Positions 8,654-17,693 of a DNA stretch of 64,000 bases are shown here, piece by piece. Location of the stretch: contig JADLBH010000037.1 of assembly GCA_020847855.1 (NCBI GenBank), positions 124,001-188,000 of the forward strand, read 5' to 3'. A program made the translations under genes and the position numbers. The notes beneath the pieces are model-generated. The model saw only the letters and a list, made by a program, of their open reading frames with translations. It made no database searches and had not been told where the DNA came from. This stretch comes from Fimbriimonadaceae bacterium. Its GTDB lineage: Bacteria; Armatimonadota; Fimbriimonadia; Fimbriimonadales; Fimbriimonadaceae. Position 1 is the first letter of the stretch; the number at the start of each line of letters is the position of its first letter.

Positions 8654-8659
8654 TATACT
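8654..8659 (+). promoter_or_regulatory. -10 element (leaderless candidate)
   Basis: TATACT lies 8 bases before the ATG at 8668 and 2 bases before the ATG at 8662. The spacing favours 8668 as the real start of the secreted protein gene. Confidence 0.5.
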
Positions 8660-8667
8660 GCATGGGT

Positions 8668-10176
8668 ATGCGGTGCGTGCCAGTCCTTCTTGTAGCCCTT
8701 TCCGGAATCGGGGTCGCCCAGGGTCAACCCGTCCTCAGCTCCCCGCCCCAGCAGACGATCGAGCTCGGAGAGGCGTACACGGACTCCACGGCCCGGTTCG
8801 TCAAACCGATCGTCCCGCCGACCGGCACGCGTTGGTTTCGGCACTGGCACCCGAAGCTCTTCCAGTCCATCGCGACCGGGGAGCCAAACTCGCTCTCGGC
8901 TTCGAGCGGCCGGAGCGACACCCTGGCCACTCCAGGCAGCAAGTTCCCCGGCATCTCCTTCAGCGGGTTGGTCCCGCCCGACCCATCCATCGGTGTCGGG
9001 CCTGCTCACATCGTTCAGGTCGTGAACACGCAGATCGCTTTCTTCACCAAGGGCGGCACCCCCGAGTTTCAGCAGAGCATGGACGGTAACGGGTTCTTCT
9101 CCGGTGTGGCCGAGACCGACTTCGTCTTCGATCCCCGCGCGGTCTATGACCAGGGCGCGAAGCGGTTCTTTGTGATCGCCTTGGAGCAGCGGGACTTCCC
9201 ACCTAGCAGCGCGATCCTCCTTGGGGTGTCCGACGACAGCAATCCGCACGGCACTTGGTACAAGTATCGAATCCCGACCGTCGTGAGCCGGTTCGGCCAG
9301 CAGTATTGGTGGGACTATCCGACCCTCGCCTATAACAAGGACGGCCTCGTCCTCACAGGCAACATGTTCTCGTTCACATCGAGCAGCGCCTTCGGAAGAT
9401 CCATCTCCATAGACAAGGCGCCCCTCTTGACCGGCTCGACCGCGAAGGCGTACGGCTGGTTCCATGACGACTACTTCACGATCCAAGCGGCGCGCACATA
9501 CGAGAGTGTGAGCAACACGATCTATGGGATCTCGTTGGCCTCGACGACTCGGATGAGGCTCTTCTCCTGGCGGAACCTGAAGGGGGTGCCGATCATGTCC
9601 CAAGGCGATCTTGCCGTGCCTTCCTACTTGGTCTTCAACGGGTTTGCCCAAGCACCGGGTGGGACTTCCATTGATGCGATCGGGGATCGCATGATGGACG
9701 CCTCGTTTCGAAGCGGCAAGCTCGTTTGCGCCCATACAGTACGGGTCTCGACCAGCCAGAACCGCTCGATGGTGCGATGGTACGAGGTTCGCGTAGGTAC
9801 CTGGCCGGTCTCGGGTTCGCCCAGGCTCCACCAAAGCGGGAACATCGCGTTGAGCGGCACGAACAACCTCCTGATGCCCGCCATCGCGGAGAACGGCAAG
9901 GGCGCGATCTCTCTCGTCCTCACGCGTACCAGCACCTCGGCCAACCCCGGACTTTTCTACTGTTCGCGCAAGGTCAGCGATCCGCGAGGCAGCATGGGGC
10001 CGCTCAAGAACGTGGTCACGAGCGCCAATTCGCCCAACTCGGCCAACTCACGATGGGGCGACTATTTCGACGTCGTCATTGACCCAGGCGACAGTGCCAA
10101 GTTGTGGGGCACGGGCGAGTACCTCCAGGCGAACCGGGCTTGGACGACCGAGATCTTCAGCTGGTCCGTGAACTAG
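8668..10176 (+). CDS. Secreted protein of unknown function
   Basis: About 502 residues. A signal peptide (MRCVPVLLVALSGIGVAQG) is followed by a globular region without membrane segments. PPDPSIGVGPAHIVQVVNTQ and later repeated short strand blocks with conserved Trp and Tyr suggest a beta-rich, possibly propeller-like extracellular fold; I do not recognise a catalytic motif. I start it at 8668 rather than 8662 because TATACT is spaced properly for that ATG. The stop TAG overlaps the stop of fliS on the other strand (CTAG at 10173-10176). It is divergent from prfB. Confidence 0.7.
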   Translation: MRCVPVLLVALSGIGVAQGQPVLSSPPQQTIELGEAYTDSTARFVKPIVPPTGTRWFRHWHPKLFQSIATGEPNSLSASSGRSDTLATPGSKFPGISFSGLVPPDPSIGVGPAHIVQVVNTQIAFFTKGGTPEFQQSMDGNGFFSGVAETDFVFDPRAVYDQGAKRFFVIALEQRDFPPSSAILLGVSDDSNPHGTWYKYRIPTVVSRFGQQYWWDYPTLAYNKDGLVLTGNMFSFTSSSAFGRSISIDKAPLLTGSTAKAYGWFHDDYFTIQAARTYESVSNTIYGISLASTTRMRLFSWRNLKGVPIMSQGDLAVPSYLVFNGFAQAPGGTSIDAIGDRMMDASFRSGKLVCAHTVRVSTSQNRSMVRWYEVRVGTWPVSGSPRLHQSGNIALSGTNNLLMPAIAENGKGAISLVLTRTSTSANPGLFYCSRKVSDPRGSMGPLKNVVTSANSPNSANSRWGDYFDVVIDPGDSAKLWGTGEYLQANRAWTTEIFSWSVN

Positions 10177-10574
10177 GCCGCCTTCTCGGTGGCGACCATG
10201 CTCCGCAGGTCGCTCCAGCAGAGCCGAAGGTCCGCGATCACCCGCTCGGCCTCGTCCACGGCGGTCGCGTCGTCCTGCATGTTCCCTTCCACGAGCCGAC
10301 CATGGGCGAAGGTGTAGAGCGCGGCCAAGTTCTGGGCGATGTCGCCCCCGCTGTCATGGTCGAGCGCGCAGAGCAGCTCGGTCACGATGCGCTGAGCCTT
10401 GGTGAGGTGGGCGTTCTGCTTGAAGCGGTCGCCGCTCGCCATGGCGTCCTTGGCGCGGTGGATGTTCGCCAGGGCTGCGTCGTACAGCATGACTACGAGG
10501 TCGAGGGGGGAAGCCGTCGTGACGGCTGCCTGCTGATAGGCGTTCGCGCCTTCCGAGTACGTTGTCAATGGCAT
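10173..10574 (-). CDS. fliS: Flagellar export chaperone FliS
   Basis: 133 residues, the normal length for FliS, which holds flagellin unfolded in the cytosol before export. The N-terminal segment SEGANAYQQAAVTTASPLDL and the helix VMLYDAALANIHRAKDAM are typical. The ATG at 10574 has GGAGAG just upstream. No other flagellar gene is in the window; it is the last gene after a symporter, an FHA protein and a small membrane protein, so its placement is isolated. Confidence 0.85.
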   Translation of the reverse strand: MPLTTYSEGANAYQQAAVTTASPLDLVVMLYDAALANIHRAKDAMASGDRFKQNAHLTKAQRIVTELLCALDHDSGGDIAQNLAALYTFAHGRLVEGNMQDDATAVDEAERVIADLRLCWSDLRSMVATEKAA

Positions 10575-10606
10575 GCTCTCCGTACAGGCCTGATTCTCGG
10601 CAGACG

Positions 10607-10996
10607 TCAAGTCTCTTGTAGGGCAGATCGAGCAATCCACACAAAAAGTGCAGTCGCGGTCGCGACGTACACGACCCAACCGAGCGGTACGAGGAACACG
10701 GCTGCTTGCGCATAGTTCGGATCCGGGGTCTCAGGATCTTGAATGGATGCGAACGTGTGGTTCAGCCGCAGATACTGGAAGACGCCTGCCGAGAGGGTTC
10801 CCCCCGCAAAGCCGACGATCCCCGCGAGCTTGAGCCTGCTCGTGGCGATGGCCCCTACGAGGCTCGCGAGACCCGCCCCGACACCGACAGCGGACGCCAA
10901 TCCCGTCCTCTCGTACTCTGGGAACACAAACCACGGGCCCACTGAGACCGCATAACATAGAAGCGCAATCCCGGCGATCGAGACGCACCCGGACAT
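10607..10996 (-). CDS. Small integral membrane protein, unknown function
   Basis: About 129 residues from the ATG at 10996, with four hydrophobic segments (around SIAGIALLCYAVSV, TGLASAVGVGAGLASLVGAI, LAGIVGFAGGTLSAG and AAVFLVPLGWVVYVATATAL). No charged functional motif stands out. It lies between the FHA gene and fliS with short gaps and is probably cotranscribed. The open frame continues to 11218 inside the FHA gene, but those codons look like a shadow. Confidence 0.6.
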   Translation of the reverse strand: MSGCVSIAGIALLCYAVSVGPWFVFPEYERTGLASAVGVGAGLASLVGAIATSRLKLAGIVGFAGGTLSAGVFQYLRLNHTFASIQDPETPDPNYAQAAVFLVPLGWVVYVATATALFVWIARSALQET

Positions 10997-11079
10997 AAGC
11001 TGGGCCTCGAAGGAAGGCTTTCGCCGCCACGGCCCTTCCGCCTGCTCGTCCGTGCCTAGGGGCTCGAAGGGGGCCAGGG

Positions 11080-11496
11080 CTAGCCGTCCCGAAAGACGAA
11101 CTTGGCGTTGCCCAGCGCGATTTGAGCTCCGTCGGTGAGCACCGCCTCCTCGACGCGCTCCCAGGCCTCGCCAAGGAGGAAGAGGCCGTTCGAGGACCCA
11201 AGGTCGCGGATCTTCCACTGGCCCCCCTCGGTCCAGACCTCGGCATGGCGGCGGGAGACATAGGAGCTGTCCGGCGCCGACGAGACGTCCACTTCGATGG
11301 GGCCGACGCTGGGATCAAAGCGCCCGATCGTGCCCTTCTCCGGTAGCTCGAACGCAATCTCCGTCTCTTCGCCGTTCGCGAGGGCGACCAACCTCGCCCC
11401 CGTCGCAATCGGCACCGGCTCGGGAGCGGCCGCCTCCTCTTCCGGATCTTCTGTCGCGAGGTCTTGACCGTCGAGTTCGTCGTTCACGTCGCTCAT
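11080..11496 (-). CDS. FHA domain protein
   Basis: 138 residues. An acidic N-terminal tail (about 1-30) precedes a forkhead-associated domain with its key residues: GTIGRFD, SYVSRRHAEV and IRDLGSSNGLFL. FHA domains bind phosphothreonine peptides, so a Ser/Thr kinase partner is expected, though none lies in the window. Its ATG overlaps the symporter stop by 4 bases (ATGA, 11493-11496). Confidence 0.88.
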   Translation of the reverse strand: MSDVNDELDGQDLATEDPEEEAAAPEPVPIATGARLVALANGEETEIAFELPEKGTIGRFDPSVGPIEVDVSSAPDSSYVSRRHAEVWTEGGQWKIRDLGSSNGLFLLGEAWERVEEAVLTDGAQIALGNAKFVFRDG

Positions 11497-12911
11497 AGCG
11501 TGGCTCCGCTCGGAAGTCGCCGCCTTCCTGCAAGCAGCAAAGTCGTGGTGACCGCCCAGCTAGGGATGAGCGTACCCAAGCCGGTCTGTTCGCCCGTCGG
11601 CAAGGTCACGAGGAGTTGCGGGTTCCCGGTCGCCATGCCGAAGGACATCCACCCAAACCCTACGAGGAACCCGACGGCTGCCGAGGCCGCGACCCAACCG
11701 TCCGAGCGGGACGAGCGCGGCCAGAGATAGGCTTGGAGGAACGGGGTGAGGAGAGCGCCCACGATGCAACCGGCCCAGCTGTACCAAAGGGCGACGACGC
11801 TCTGGACCGCCATCGCGAGCGCGACCGCCAAGAGGACGGCGATCACGACCCCCCAGCGCGATGAACGCAGTGGATCGGCCGAGGGCCAGCGGGGTGCGAT
11901 CACGTCTCGACCGATCGCCGACCCTGAGACCAGGGCGTAGGCGACCAAGGCGTTGAGGACGGTTCCGACCACACCCGCGAAGAACAGGCCCTTGAGGCCA
12001 GGAGGGAGCGCTCGGCCTGCCAACAAGGGGAAGAGGAGCAAGGGGTCGTCTGGAGCGGGCTGGACGAGCGCGACCGCATACAGGCCCGCCGTGATGCTCA
12101 GCAGATCGAAGAACGCCCAGCACGCCACGGCGACGAGCACCCCACGCCTGGCCACGTCCTTGGACGCGGCGCTCGCCGCACGCTGGTGAAACCCAGGGTC
12201 CACCAAGGTCCAGGCTCCCAGGAGGAAGAACGTGACCACCGTCAAGGGCCCCTGCCCGCCGTCCCAAGCGCCTCGCGGCCCCTGAAGGATCGAGTGAAGG
12301 GCCTCCGTCGGTGGAAACCGCACCAGGCACGTAGCGACGATCGCGATGAAACCCGCGAACATCAGCGGGAACGCGACGAGCGCGGCACGGACGTCCGCCA
12401 CAAGGCCCGACCGGACAAAGCAGGCAGACGCCACCACCGCCGCCACGAGGATCGAGGCTTCGATCGGCCACCCGCTGAGCGAGCGGAGTAGTACGCCCAG
12501 CATGAGCGCATGAGCAGCGGGCACCCCCAGAAGCACCACCAAAGTCGCTGCGACAAGCCCTGACCTTGGGCCGAAGACAGTGCGGAAACGCTCTGGGATG
12601 CTCACCTCGTCGGCCGCCCTCACCCGCCGGGCCAGGAGCAAGGAGTACGCCACCCCGAACACGTAATAGGGCAACCCGAGCAGGAGCCAGGTTCCGATCC
12701 CGAAGTAGCTGACCGACTCGCCGATCCCAAGGATCCCCCCGTACCACGTGACCACCAAGGTGGCGACGAACGCAGGCAACGTCAACGAGCGCCCCGCCGT
12801 CACGTAATCGAGCACGTTCGACCTTGCCAATCTGGCACTGCCCCCCAGCACTAAGATGGCAAGGGCCAGCAGTCCGAACGCGGCCCAGTCCCAAGCGCTG
12901 AGAGCTACCAA
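11493..12911 (-). CDS. Sodium:solute symporter family protein
   Basis: 472 residues with about 12-13 hydrophobic spans. Motifs of the SSS family include YVTAGRSLTLPAFVATLVVTWYGG near the N-terminus and a GxHQR-type segment (VDPGFHQRAASA) in the middle. It should couple sodium entry to uptake of a small solute; the substrate cannot be inferred. TTG start with GAGG upstream; the start overlaps the thiamine pyrophosphokinase stop by 7 bases and the stop overlaps the FHA gene. Confidence 0.82.
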   Translation of the reverse strand: MVALSAWDWAAFGLLALAILVLGGSARLARSNVLDYVTAGRSLTLPAFVATLVVTWYGGILGIGESVSYFGIGTWLLLGLPYYVFGVAYSLLLARRVRAADEVSIPERFRTVFGPRSGLVAATLVVLLGVPAAHALMLGVLLRSLSGWPIEASILVAAVVASACFVRSGLVADVRAALVAFPLMFAGFIAIVATCLVRFPPTEALHSILQGPRGAWDGGQGPLTVVTFFLLGAWTLVDPGFHQRAASAASKDVARRGVLVAVACWAFFDLLSITAGLYAVALVQPAPDDPLLLFPLLAGRALPPGLKGLFFAGVVGTVLNALVAYALVSGSAIGRDVIAPRWPSADPLRSSRWGVVIAVLLAVALAMAVQSVVALWYSWAGCIVGALLTPFLQAYLWPRSSRSDGWVAASAAVGFLVGFGWMSFGMATGNPQLLVTLPTGEQTGLGTLIPSWAVTTTLLLAGRRRLPSGATL

Positions 12912-13546
12912 AGAGGAACCTCGTCGTCTTGGACGCCGGCAACGAGCAGTGCTGCACCCTCACGCAGGGAGACCGTGACGGGCCCCAAGGCCACGTTGCT
13001 CACGCTCACCTGGCCGTCAAGCGAGAGGGCTGCGCGATCCAAGGGCCATCGAGCTCCGGAGAGGCACACCTCAGAACACGGCGAGAGAGGCAAGAGCGAA
13101 AGGACGGTGCCCGGCCTCAGGTCGAGATCAAGCGACCTTCCCTCGCGAACAACCCAAGCCAGACCGGTCCGGAGGGCGAGCCGGATGTCCAGCGGCGACC
13201 TCAACGCGCTACCCAAGCTCGCAAGGACATGGTCAAGGCGATCACCCTCGATGCCAACCAGGGTCGCTCGCTCGTGGCCGTCTCGCGCGATCTGGCGAAG
13301 CAACTTGTCGCAGTCCGTCCGGTCTTGGCTGGGGTCAATCACGACCTGGGTCGCCGTAGAAACCTCGGAGAGCTCGGCGGAGTCGAAGTCGCCCACGACC
13401 ACGGGCCGAAACCCCATTCGACACAGTCGGGCCCCGCCACCGTCCGCGCCATAGAGCCTCGTGGCCGAGGTAGCCCAACGGGCGAGCACCGCATCCTCCA
13501 AGTCGTTGCCAGCCACCACGCCGAGGACTCTTTCGGACATCTCCAT
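12905..13546 (-). CDS. thiN: Thiamine pyrophosphokinase
   Basis: Transfers pyrophosphate from ATP to thiamine to give TPP. The 213-residue protein has the family signatures ADGGGARLCRMGFRPVVVGDFDS and DPSQDRTDCDKLLRQ, plus GIEGDRLDHVLASL for the active site, and a C-terminal beta domain for thiamine binding. Two close starts exist (ATG 13546 and 13540); 13546 has GGGA 5 bases upstream. The frame is open further upstream, but those codons cross the dnaA promoter region. Confidence 0.85.
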   Translation of the reverse strand: MEMSERVLGVVAGNDLEDAVLARWATSATRLYGADGGGARLCRMGFRPVVVGDFDSAELSEVSTATQVVIDPSQDRTDCDKLLRQIARDGHERATLVGIEGDRLDHVLASLGSALRSPLDIRLALRTGLAWVVREGRSLDLDLRPGTVLSLLPLSPCSEVCLSGARWPLDRAALSLDGQVSVSNVALGPVTVSLREGAALLVAGVQDDEVPLW

Positions 13547-13633
13547 AAGTTTCCCAGATATGGTTGTGGGGAACTTTGGGAAGTCGCTCACAATCGCGAT
13601 CTGCCAGGGGTCACAAGGGACCGGACCCATGTG

Positions 13634-13639
13634 TATAAT
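13634..13639 (+). promoter_or_regulatory. -10 element of dnaA
   Basis: TATAAT in an otherwise GC-rich 131 bp gap between thiN and dnaA. It implies a 5' leader of roughly 30 bases before the ATG at 13678. I see no good -35 box. Confidence 0.5.
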
Positions 13640-13644
13640 CGCTA

Positions 13645-13666
13645 GCCCGGAGGTCCTCAGCCGGGC
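13645..13666 (+). promoter_or_regulatory. Hairpin in the dnaA leader
   Basis: GCCCGG and CCGGGC form a perfect 6 bp stem around a 10-base loop, between the TATAAT and the dnaA start. The GGAGG in the hairpin is about 25 bases from the ATG, too far for a normal ribosome binding site. Possible role in translation or transcript stability. Confidence 0.35.
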
Positions 13667-13677
13667 ACGAACGAACC

Positions 13678-15072
13678 ATGGATGACCAATACTCACTGCT
13701 GGACGGCGAAGACAAGACCGCACTGAACAAGGCATGGACCGCCTTCCTCGCCGCGAGCAGGGACGAGTTCCCTGAGACGGTTCTCGAACGGTTCTTCAAG
13801 CCCCTTCAACCGATCGGGATGACCGAGCGAACCATGGTGATGGCCGCGCCGGGTCACTTCATTGCGGACTGGATCCGGGACAAGTACCTCGAAAGGATCG
13901 AGGACGCCCTCAACGAGGCTCTCGGGAGCAAGCGACGCCTCGAGATTCAGGCCGAGCTCCGCAGCAAGCCCGGCACGGCGCCGGCCGTCCAGGCCAGCGT
14001 CGCCGTGGCTACGTCGTCGCCACCACAGCGTGGCGCGACCGGCCGCTTCGTGCCGGAAGGGCGGTTCCGCTTCGACAACTTCATCGTGGGAGAGACGAAC
14101 CGTATGGCGTTCGCCGGAGCCAAGGCTGTCGCGGACTCTCCCGGGACCCGATACAACCCCCTCTTCATCTATGGGATGAGCGGGCTGGGCAAGACCCACC
14201 TGATGCACGCCATCGCCCACTCGATCAAGAAGTCCAACCCGCACGCGGTTGTCATGTACATGACCGCTCAGCAGTTCGCCGAGGACTTTGTGCAGGCGCT
14301 CCAGAACAACCGCATTGACGTGTTTCGACAAACCCAGCGGAACGTCAGCCTGTGGCTCCTGGACGACGTGCAGTTCATCGCAGGCAAGGAGCGCACCCAA
14401 GAGGAGCTGTTCCACACGTTCAACTATCTTTACGGGCTCAAGAAGCAGATCGTGCTCTGCTCGGATCGGCCACCGCGCGACCTCCTGCTCATGGAGGAGA
14501 GGTTCCGGAGCCGCATGGAGTCGAGCCTGGTGGCCGACGTCCTGATGCCCGGCACCGAACTGAGGTGCGCCATCCTTCAGGCGAAGGCGGGCGAAGAAGG
14601 GCTCACCCTCGACCACGAGGTCGCCATGTACCTCGCCGAGACGATCCCGAGCAACGTCCGAATCCTGGAAGGCGCCCTCACCAAGGTAGCCGCACACGCG
14701 AGCCTTCTCGGACGGCCCATCAACCTCGAACTGGCGCAGGAGATCGTCGAACGCTATTACTCGCAGGTGAACGCAGTGAGACCGAGCACGGACCAGATCA
14801 TAGACACCGTCTCCAAGCACTACCGGATCCCGACGAACGACATCAAGGGCCAGTCGCGGAAGGCACCTATCGCCCACGCCCGACACGTCGCGGTCTATAT
14901 GACCCGTGAGATCACAGGGGACTCCTGGAAGCACATCGGCGAGCTCTTCGGGAGCCGGGACCACACCTCCGCGATGCACGGCTATAAGAAGATCCGAGAC
15001 CTCATGGATCGTGACAAGGAACTGAACTCCACGGTTCGCATGTTGATCCGCGACATCTGGCCGGAGGTCTGA
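13678..15072 (+). CDS. dnaA: Chromosomal replication initiator DnaA
   Basis: 464 residues with all four DnaA domains: N-terminal domain I (about 15-95), a short linker, AAA+ domain III with Walker A GMSGLGKT near 166-173 and Walker B LWLLDDVQF near 225-233, and domain IV with the DnaA-box-binding signature IGELFGSRDHTSAMHGYKKI near the end. It binds DnaA boxes and opens oriC. dnaN and recF do not follow; a creatininase-family gene starts immediately at the stop. No DnaA-box cluster is seen in the flanking gaps. Confidence 0.98.
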   Translation: MDDQYSLLDGEDKTALNKAWTAFLAASRDEFPETVLERFFKPLQPIGMTERTMVMAAPGHFIADWIRDKYLERIEDALNEALGSKRRLEIQAELRSKPGTAPAVQASVAVATSSPPQRGATGRFVPEGRFRFDNFIVGETNRMAFAGAKAVADSPGTRYNPLFIYGMSGLGKTHLMHAIAHSIKKSNPHAVVMYMTAQQFAEDFVQALQNNRIDVFRQTQRNVSLWLLDDVQFIAGKERTQEELFHTFNYLYGLKKQIVLCSDRPPRDLLLMEERFRSRMESSLVADVLMPGTELRCAILQAKAGEEGLTLDHEVAMYLAETIPSNVRILEGALTKVAAHASLLGRPINLELAQEIVERYYSQVNAVRPSTDQIIDTVSKHYRIPTNDIKGQSRKAPIAHARHVAVYMTREITGDSWKHIGELFGSRDHTSAMHGYKKIRDLMDRDKELNSTVRMLIRDIWPEV

Positions 15073-15825
15073 GTGGTTCTTGGGCACGCGACGTGGCAGG
15101 AGGTTCGCGACCTCGACCGCGACACCGTCGCCCTGTTGCCTACCGGGTCCTGTGAGCAGCACGGGCCCCACCTTCCGTTGCTCACCGACACTCTGCTGGT
15201 GAGCGCGGTCGCCCGTGAGGTCGAGAAGGCCCTCCCGAACGATGTCCTGCTCCTCCCGGCGATTTGGCTAGGGGCGAGCTCCCACCATATGGCGTTCGAC
15301 GGTAGCATGGACGGCACAGAAGTAGCCTACGCGGAGTCGGTACGAGCTACCCTCGCTTGCCTAGCCACCCACGGGTTCCACCACACCTTCGTCCTCAACG
15401 GCCACGGAGGAAACACGTCCTATAACGACACCGCTTGTAGACGGCACAAGGCTGCCCATCCAGGTCACGTCGTGGGCCACAGTGGCTACTTCGCCTGGAT
15501 CGAGGCCGACCTCCTAGACAAGACCCTGGAAGGGCCTGTGAAGACGATCCGCCATGCCTGCGAGGCCGAGACCAGTCTCATGCTCCACCTCCATCCTGAC
15601 CTGGTGCGGATGGATCGGGCAAGGGACGACGGTCTGGCTACCGTACCGCCCGTTCCGGGCCTGGTCTGGCACTTTGACGAGTGCACCGAGGAAGGCTCTC
15701 ATGGCTATGCCACTTTGGCCACGGCCGAGAAGGGAAGAGCACTGTTCGAGGCCAGTGTCGCGGGCGTGACCGCGGCGATGGAGGCGATCCGGCAAGGCGT
15801 GGCCCTGTTCCCGGCAGAACACTGA
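15073..15825 (+). CDS. Creatininase family protein
   Basis: 250 residues with the metal-binding residues of the creatininase/MftE fold: SCEQHGPHLPLLTDT, LNGHGGNTS and ACEAETSLMLH. Members are metal-dependent amidohydrolases that act on creatinine, formamide intermediates or peptide precursors; the substrate cannot be inferred. The GTG start directly abuts the dnaA stop (TGAGTG), so it is probably translated from the dnaA message. Confidence 0.85.
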   Translation: MVLGHATWQEVRDLDRDTVALLPTGSCEQHGPHLPLLTDTLLVSAVAREVEKALPNDVLLLPAIWLGASSHHMAFDGSMDGTEVAYAESVRATLACLATHGFHHTFVLNGHGGNTSYNDTACRRHKAAHPGHVVGHSGYFAWIEADLLDKTLEGPVKTIRHACEAETSLMLHLHPDLVRMDRARDDGLATVPPVPGLVWHFDECTEEGSHGYATLATAEKGRALFEASVAGVTAAMEAIRQGVALFPAEH

Positions 15826-15840
15826 GCGCGCTGACCGGGC

Positions 15841-15846
15841 TATCAT
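15841..15846 (+). promoter_or_regulatory. -10 element (leaderless candidate)
   Basis: TATCAT, 5 bases before the ATG at 15852, with no Shine-Dalgarno. Confidence 0.45.
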
Positions 15847-15851
15847 TGAGC

Positions 15852-16400
15852 ATGCGTCGCGTACTCGTCGCCTGCATCGCCCTTTCGTCCGCCCCTGCCT
15901 TCGCCCAATACGATCAAATCGGCCTCGGCCCGAGCGCCGGTATCTACATGCCCTCGAGCTCTACCCTGCGGGATGCCCTGGGCGACTCGTGGATCAGCTT
16001 CGGCATTGGCGTGACGAACGGTGCCCAGATCAAGCGCAAGATGGGTATGGACTGGAACTTTGTGAGCCAGAACAGCCGCGGAAACCGCGTCCTTATCATC
16101 ACGCCCAGCTTCGGCATCATGATGCCTTTCCAGCAGCAGCAGGTGATGGGCCCGGTCGGAGCTCAGTTCTACGGCGCGGCTCGCGCCGGGGTGAGCTACA
16201 TTGACTACGGGATCACAAGGCCAGGAAGCCTCGTCCGGGACAGTGCAAGAAGGTTCACGCTTGATGGCAACGTCGAGCTCGGTGCCGGGCTCGGGCAGAT
16301 GTGGAAGGCCTATATTCGCTACGACCTTATGCAAAAGGTGGACGACTTCGACTTCAGCGGCCTCTCGCTCGGTGTCAGCTATAGTCTTTTCAAGTTCTAG
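15852..16400 (+). CDS. Small exported beta-barrel-like protein
   Basis: 182 residues. Signal peptide MRRVLVACIALSSAPAFAQ, then alternating strands (GPSAGIYMPSSS, WISFGIGVTNG, RVLIITPSFGIMMPF) and a C-terminal strand LSLGVSYSLFKF ending in Phe, the hallmark of outer-membrane barrels. This is likely a small outer-membrane protein of unknown function. It lies between the dnaA unit and hflX. Confidence 0.65.
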   Translation: MRRVLVACIALSSAPAFAQYDQIGLGPSAGIYMPSSSTLRDALGDSWISFGIGVTNGAQIKRKMGMDWNFVSQNSRGNRVLIITPSFGIMMPFQQQQVMGPVGAQFYGAARAGVSYIDYGITRPGSLVRDSARRFTLDGNVELGAGLGQMWKAYIRYDLMQKVDDFDFSGLSLGVSYSLFKF

Positions 16401-16433
16401 CCGAACGGCACGGGCCGCGGGAGCGCAACGATC

Positions 16434-17693
16434 TTGAGCGGCCACGCACTGGAAGAGGCGCGGGAGCGGATCCTCGCGGTGTTCGTCAACCCGGACGCTG
16501 AGGACGATGAGTACTCGGAGCTCGAATTCGGCGGGCTCGTCGAGGCGGCTCAGGGCGAAGTGGTCGGAACGGTCCGCCAGCGCGTGGATCGGCCCACGTC
16601 GGCCACCTTTGTGCGAAGCGGCAAGGTACAAGAGATCGCGGGGTTCGCCGCGGAACTGGACGCCGACGTGGTCGCTTTCGATTGCGAGCTAACGGGGGTT
16701 CAGATCCGAAATCTGGAAGAGGCGATCGAGAAGCGGGTGATTGACCGACCGACGCTCATCCTGGACATCTTTGCCCGCCGTGCGCACACCAAGGAAGGTC
16801 AGCTCCAAGTCGAGCTCGCGATGATGAGCTACCGACTCCCAAGGCTGATGAGCGTCTACACGAAGTTCGAGCGGCAAAAGGGCGGCATCGGGATGCGAGG
16901 GCCGGGCGAGACGAAGCTGGAGAGCGACCGGCGAATGGTTAAGGCACGCATCGCCAAGCTCACCGAGGAGATCGCCAAGGTCAAGGAACACCGAGAGCAA
17001 CAAAGGCAGGAAAGGGAGCGATTGCCCTATCCGCTCGTCTCGCTCGTCGGCTACACGAGCGCGGGGAAGAGCACCTTGATGAACCGGATCGCGGACACTG
17101 CCGTTCTCGCCGACGCGATGCCCTTCGCCACCCTCGACCCCACGACTCGGCTCGTCACCAGCGAGACCGGCTCCAAGATCTTCCTGAGCGACACGGTCGG
17201 GTTCATCCGGCGGCTGCCCACGACCCTGGTCGCCGCGTTTCGAGCGACACTGGAGGAAGTTGCACGGAGCCACCTGCTGCTCCACGTCGTGGACGCGAGC
17301 CTCGACGGGTGGGAGATCCAACGCGACGCCGTCCTCGACACCCTCGAGGTGATCGGCGCAGCGGACCTGCCCATCCTCACGGTCTTCAACAAGTCCGATC
17401 TCCTCGCACCAGGCCACGCCGAGCGTATCGCGGAAGAGTGGCCCGGTTCCGTCGCAGTGAGCGCACTCCATGGTGAGGGTGTCGGCGAGCTCCTTCGAGC
17501 CGTGCAAGACCGGATCACGATCGGCTGGCGCGAAGTGGACGTCCTCTTGCCCTACGACCAGAGCAGCCTGATCGAGAGCTGTCACAAGTACGGTCGGGTC
17601 TTGAGCGAAGAGTACACGCCGGAGGGGGTCGCCATACGTTCGGACGTGCCCGCGGAGTGGGCCGAGCGGCTGGCGGCCTTCGCAAGGAAGTGA
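16434..17693 (+). CDS. hflX: GTPase HflX
   Basis: 419 residues. HflX is a ribosome-associated GTPase that splits stalled 70S ribosomes. The N-terminal nucleotide-binding domain and coiled coil carry the GGIGMRGPGETKLESDRR signature, and the G domain has G1 GYTSAGKST, G3 DTVGFI and G4 NKSD. TTG start, GGGAG about 10 bases upstream. Its stop overlaps the prmC GTG (GTGA). It heads the hflX-prmC-def-fmt run. Confidence 0.93.
   Translation: MSGHALEEARERILAVFVNPDAEDDEYSELEFGGLVEAAQGEVVGTVRQRVDRPTSATFVRSGKVQEIAGFAAELDADVVAFDCELTGVQIRNLEEAIEKRVIDRPTLILDIFARRAHTKEGQLQVELAMMSYRLPRLMSVYTKFERQKGGIGMRGPGETKLESDRRMVKARIAKLTEEIAKVKEHREQQRQERERLPYPLVSLVGYTSAGKSTLMNRIADTAVLADAMPFATLDPTTRLVTSETGSKIFLSDTVGFIRRLPTTLVAAFRATLEEVARSHLLLHVVDASLDGWEIQRDAVLDTLEVIGAADLPILTVFNKSDLLAPGHAERIAEEWPGSVAVSALHGEGVGELLRAVQDRITIGWREVDVLLPYDQSSLIESCHKYGRVLSEEYTPEGVAIRSDVPAEWAERLAAFARK

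Noticed and set aside
13547-13677. oriC next to dnaA
   Set aside because: I see no cluster of DnaA boxes or long AT-rich stretch in the gap; one near match (TGTGGGGAA) is not enough.
13693-15171. Long open frame opposite dnaA (492 codons)
   Set aside because: GC-rich antisense shadow: no recognisable motif, and dnaA is certain.
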